Source: Prevotellaceae bacterium (GTDB lineage Bacteria > Bacteroidota > Bacteroidia > Bacteroidales > Bacteroidaceae). Taken from it: a stretch of DNA of 64,000 nucleotides. Shown piece by piece: positions 60,613 through 64,000 of this stretch. The notes under the pieces are model-generated. The model searched no databases, was not told the origin of the DNA, and saw only the letters and a list, made by a program, of their open reading frames with translations. Made by a program: the position numbers and the translations under genes. The stretch is from positions 1 through 64,000 of the forward strand of contig JAISHB010000064.1 of the NCBI GenBank assembly GCA_031262785.1. The letters run 5' to 3'. How positions within the stretch are numbered: position 1 is the first letter of the stretch; each line of letters starts with the position of its first letter.

Positions 60613-62157
60613 ATGAATGAGCTTAGTGAACAGGAAGTGATTCGTCGCCGTAGCATGAATGAACTTCGCGCCATGGGCATCGAACCTTATCCGGCTGCCG
60701 AATATGTTACCAATGCCTTTTCAAGCGATATCAAGGCCGCTTTTCAAGATGACGCGCCCCGGCGCGAAGTCTCCGTGGCCGGCCGCCTGATGACGCGCCG
60801 CGTGATGGGGAAAGCTTCGTTTGCCGAATTGCAAGACGCCAAAGGGCGCGTCCAACTCTATATCACGCGCGACGATATTTGTCCGGGCGAGAATAAAGAC
60901 CTTTATAATGTGGTGTTCAAACGACTGCTCGACTTGGGCGACTTCATCGGGGTGGAGGGATTCGTGTTCCGCACACAGATGGGCGAGGTGAGTATTCATG
61001 TGCGCAAGTTGACGCTACTGGCCAAGTCGATCAAACCGCTTCCCATCGTCAAGTATAAAGACGGCGTGGCCTACGACTCGTTTGAAGACCCCGAGCTTCG
61101 TTATCGTCAGCGCTACGTCGACTTAGTGGTCAACGGGGGCGTAAAAGAAATCTTCGAGAAACGCGCTGTCGTGGTCAAGACCCTGCGCAGTGTGCTCGAC
61201 CGGGCGGGTTACACCGAGGTGGAAACCCCCATTCTTCAATCGATTCCCGGAGGAGCCAGTGCGCGTCCGTTCATCACGCATCACAACTCGCTCGACATCG
61301 ACCTCTACTTGCGCATCGCCACCGAACTCTACCTCAAACGACTCATCGTGGGAGGATTCGAGGGGGTGTATGAAATCGGGAAGAACTTCCGCAACGAAGG
61401 AATGGATAAGACACACAATCCGGAGTTTACCTGCATGGAACTCTACGTGCAGTATAAAGACTACAACTGGATGATGAGCTTTACCGAACAGCTGCTCGAA
61501 CAAATCTGCATAGCGGTCAACGGTACGACCCAAAGTATGGTCGACGGACAGGTGATTAGCTTTAAAGCGCCCTACCGACGCCTTCCCATCCTCGAAGCCA
61601 TCGAAGAAAAGACCGGCTACGACCTTCGCGGAAAAAGCGAAGAGGAAATTCGTCAAATCTGCCGCGAACTGAAGTTAGAGATAGACCCTGCCATGGGAAA
61701 AGGCAAGCTTATCGACGCAATCTTCGGAGCGTTTTGCGAGGGCACCTACCTGCAACCCACTTTCATTACCGACTATCCGGTGGAGATGTCCCCGCTAACC
61801 AAAATGCACCGATCCAAACCCGGCCTTACGGAACGTTTCGAACTGATGGTCAACGGCAAGGAACTGGCCAATGCCTATTCCGAACTAAACGATCCCATCG
61901 ATCAGGAAGAACGTTTCAAGGAGCAGATGCGCCTGGCAGACAAGGGCGACGACGAAGCGATGATTATCGACCATGATTTTCTTCGTGCGCTGCAATACGG
62001 CATGCCTCCCACCTCGGGAATAGGCATTGGCATCGACCGGCTGGTGATGCTCATGACCGGACAAACGGCCATTCAGGAAGTATTGCTTTTCCCCCAGATG
62101 CGCCCCGAAAAGAGTACCAAAAAAGAAGAAGCCGATAGCAAAAACGAAGCGGTATGA
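60613..62157 (+). CDS. lysS: Lysine-tRNA ligase (class II)
   Basis: FRNEGMDKTHNPEFTCMELY; GIGIGIDRLVMLMTGQTAIQEVLLFPQMRPE. Confidence 0.97.
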   Translation: MNELSEQEVIRRRSMNELRAMGIEPYPAAEYVTNAFSSDIKAAFQDDAPRREVSVAGRLMTRRVMGKASFAELQDAKGRVQLYITRDDICPGENKDLYNVVFKRLLDLGDFIGVEGFVFRTQMGEVSIHVRKLTLLAKSIKPLPIVKYKDGVAYDSFEDPELRYRQRYVDLVVNGGVKEIFEKRAVVVKTLRSVLDRAGYTEVETPILQSIPGGASARPFITHHNSLDIDLYLRIATELYLKRLIVGGFEGVYEIGKNFRNEGMDKTHNPEFTCMELYVQYKDYNWMMSFTEQLLEQICIAVNGTTQSMVDGQVISFKAPYRRLPILEAIEEKTGYDLRGKSEEEIRQICRELKLEIDPAMGKGKLIDAIFGAFCEGTYLQPTFITDYPVEMSPLTKMHRSKPGLTERFELMVNGKELANAYSELNDPIDQEERFKEQMRLADKGDDEAMIIDHDFLRALQYGMPPTSGIGIGIDRLVMLMTGQTAIQEVLLFPQMRPEKSTKKEEADSKNEAV

Positions 62158-63149
62158 AATTACCCGGACAGATAGCCATCATAGGCGGAGGAAGTTGGGC
62201 GACAGCCATCGCTAAAATGGTGCTGGCACAAGCCGAAACCATCAATTGGTATATGCGCCGCGACGACCGCATCCTCGACTTTAAACGACTTCGCCACAAT
62301 CCGGCCTATCTGACGGGTGTTAAGTTCGACACCAAACGAATCAATTTCAGTTCCAACATCAACGACGTGGTCAAAAGCTCGGACACGCTCATTTTTGTCA
62401 CTCCTTCCCCTTACTTAAAGACACACCTGAAGAAACTAAAGGTGAGGATACGCGATAAGTTTATTATCACGGCCATCAAAGGCATTGTGCCCGACGACAA
62501 CCTCATCGTATCGTCCTACTTCACCGAAGAATACGGCGTACCTCCCGAAAACATAGCCGTATTGGCCGGTCCCTGCCATGCCGAAGAGGTGGCACTCGAG
62601 CGATTATCCTATCTGACCATTGCTTGTTCGGTGGTGGAAAAAGCCTCGATTATTGCCCGTCATCTGGCCAGTAGCTACATTAAAACATCGGTTAGTAACG
62701 ACGTGGCGGGCATCGAATACAGCTCGGTGCTAAAGAATGTCTATGCCATAGCAGCCGGCATTTGCAGCGGATTGAAATATGGCGATAACTTTCAAGCCGT
62801 GCTTCTGTCCAATGCCACCGAAGAGATGAACCGTTTCCTGCAAACGGTGCATCCGCTCAATCGGAACATCACCGATTCCGTTTATCTAGGCGATTTGCTC
62901 GTGACAGCCTATTCCAATTTCAGCCGCAACCGCACGTTCGGCACCATGATTGGCAAGGGATATGCCGTTAAAAGCGCACAGATAGAGATGGAGATGATAG
63001 CCGAAGGCTACTACGGCACCAAGTGTATCAAGGAGATTAACAAGCATCACCACGTCAACATGCCGATATTGGATGCCGTCTACAACATTCTGTATGAACG
63101 CATCTCCCCCATGATAGAGATTAAGTTACTGACCGACTCGTTGCGCTGA
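62154..63149 (+). CDS. gpsA: NAD(P)H-dependent glycerol-3-phosphate dehydrogenase
   Basis: IIGGGSWATAIAKM; VLAGPCHAEEVA; EYSSVLKNVYAIAAGICSGLKYGDNFQA. Confidence 0.95.
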   Translation: MKLPGQIAIIGGGSWATAIAKMVLAQAETINWYMRRDDRILDFKRLRHNPAYLTGVKFDTKRINFSSNINDVVKSSDTLIFVTPSPYLKTHLKKLKVRIRDKFIITAIKGIVPDDNLIVSSYFTEEYGVPPENIAVLAGPCHAEEVALERLSYLTIACSVVEKASIIARHLASSYIKTSVSNDVAGIEYSSVLKNVYAIAAGICSGLKYGDNFQAVLLSNATEEMNRFLQTVHPLNRNITDSVYLGDLLVTAYSNFSRNRTFGTMIGKGYAVKSAQIEMEMIAEGYYGTKCIKEINKHHHVNMPILDAVYNILYERISPMIEIKLLTDSLR

Positions 63150-63207
63150 GCCTCGTGCGAGGTGCAACAAGTCTCGATATAAATGAATAATTTTAAACTA
63201 AACACGT

Positions 63208-64000
63208 ATGATTGGATTAAGTATCGAAAAGACCTTCGGAGCCATTTCCAAGGCAGCCGTTTCGGCTTACGAAATGAAAGTGAAAGCCGCCCAAGACGCA
63301 CTCGAAATGGGGACCGGCAAAGGAAGCGATTTCTTGGGGTGGCTGCACCTCCCATCGTCCATTAGCGAAGCTATGCTGGCCGACATCAAGGCCACGGCAC
63401 AAGTGCTTCGCACCAATTGCGAAGTGGTGGTGGTAGCCGGTATTGGCGGAAGCTATCTGGGCGCGCGTGCTGTGATTGAAGCACTTTCCAACAGCTTCGG
63501 TGCTCGTGAAAAGGAGACTCCCGCCGTGGTATATGCGGGGAATAACCTCAGCGAAGATTACCTCTACGAACTGCTCGAGTTTCTCAAAGGGAAACGCTTC
63601 GGGGTAATCAACATCTCCAAATCGGGCACAACCACCGAAACAGCCATTGCCTTCCGTCTGCTCAAAAGAGCATGTGAAGAGCAACGCGGCAAAGAGATGG
63701 CACAACAAGTAATCGTAGCCATCACCGACGAGCACAAAGGTGCCGCCCGCGTAACAGCCGACAAAGAGGGATATAAGTCATACATCATTCCCGATAACGT
63801 AGGTGGACGCTACTCCGTGCTCACGCCCGTGGGATTACTTCCCATTGCCGTGGCCGGTTTCGACATCGCGCAATTGGTGGCCGGTGCCGCAGCCATGGAA
63901 AAGGCTTGTGCCGCAGAGACCCCCTTCGCAGAGAACCTCGCCGCCCAATACGCAGCCGTGCGCAACGAACTGTATCAACGCGGCAAGAAAATAGAGATTC
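63208..64000 (+). CDS. pgi: Glucose-6-phosphate isomerase (3' end outside window)
   Basis: [58 protein letters not shown]. Confidence 0.95.
   Translation, partial: MIGLSIEKTFGAISKAAVSAYEMKVKAAQDALEMGTGKGSDFLGWLHLPSSISEAMLADIKATAQVLRTNCEVVVVAGIGGSYLGARAVIEALSNSFGAREKETPAVVYAGNNLSEDYLYELLEFLKGKRFGVINISKSGTTTETAIAFRLLKRACEEQRGKEMAQQVIVAITDEHKGAARVTADKEGYKSYIIPDNVGGRYSVLTPVGLLPIAVAGFDIAQLVAGAAAMEKACAAETPFAENLAAQYAAVRNELYQRGKKIEI

Overview
The window is chromosomal DNA from a Bacteroidales-type member of the Bacteroidota. This rests on TAnnTTTG-type promoters, type IX secretion (T9SS) sorting domains, a PorE-like protein, and atpD-C-B-E-F and lysS-gpsA-pgi gene orders. The left end (1-4.8 kb) is the tail of an AT-rich polysaccharide locus containing ACP, KAS-III, SDR, DegT aminotransferase and initiating sugar transferase genes. 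Its SDR gene has an in-frame stop, and a second SDR survives only as a short remnant. Next come a DUF6169-like two-gene insert flanked by a ~100-bp direct repeat, an AAA-ATPase/PD-(D/E)XK protein, and mostly housekeeping or envelope genes: exonucleases, PorE-like, kdsA, SPFH, a partial ATP synthase operon, GH3-beta-lactamase fusion, dxs/miaA, uvrA, POT transporter, hybrid histidine kinase, an ATPase + DUF4435 (PARIS/OLD-like) pair, asnA, tRNA-Arg, radA, lysS, gpsA and pgi. The most striking unexplained structure is a set of five intergenic tandem arrays with an almost invariant 41-42 bp pitch. They belong to four unrelated sequence families. Three of the five lie directly upstream of the promoter of the three dispersed paralogues of one uncharacterised helical protein family (probably DUF6261), and no copy of that family in the window lacks an array. 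The array-promoter-gene arrangement is proposed as a candidate undescribed system. All product names come from reading motifs in the translations; no database search was run.
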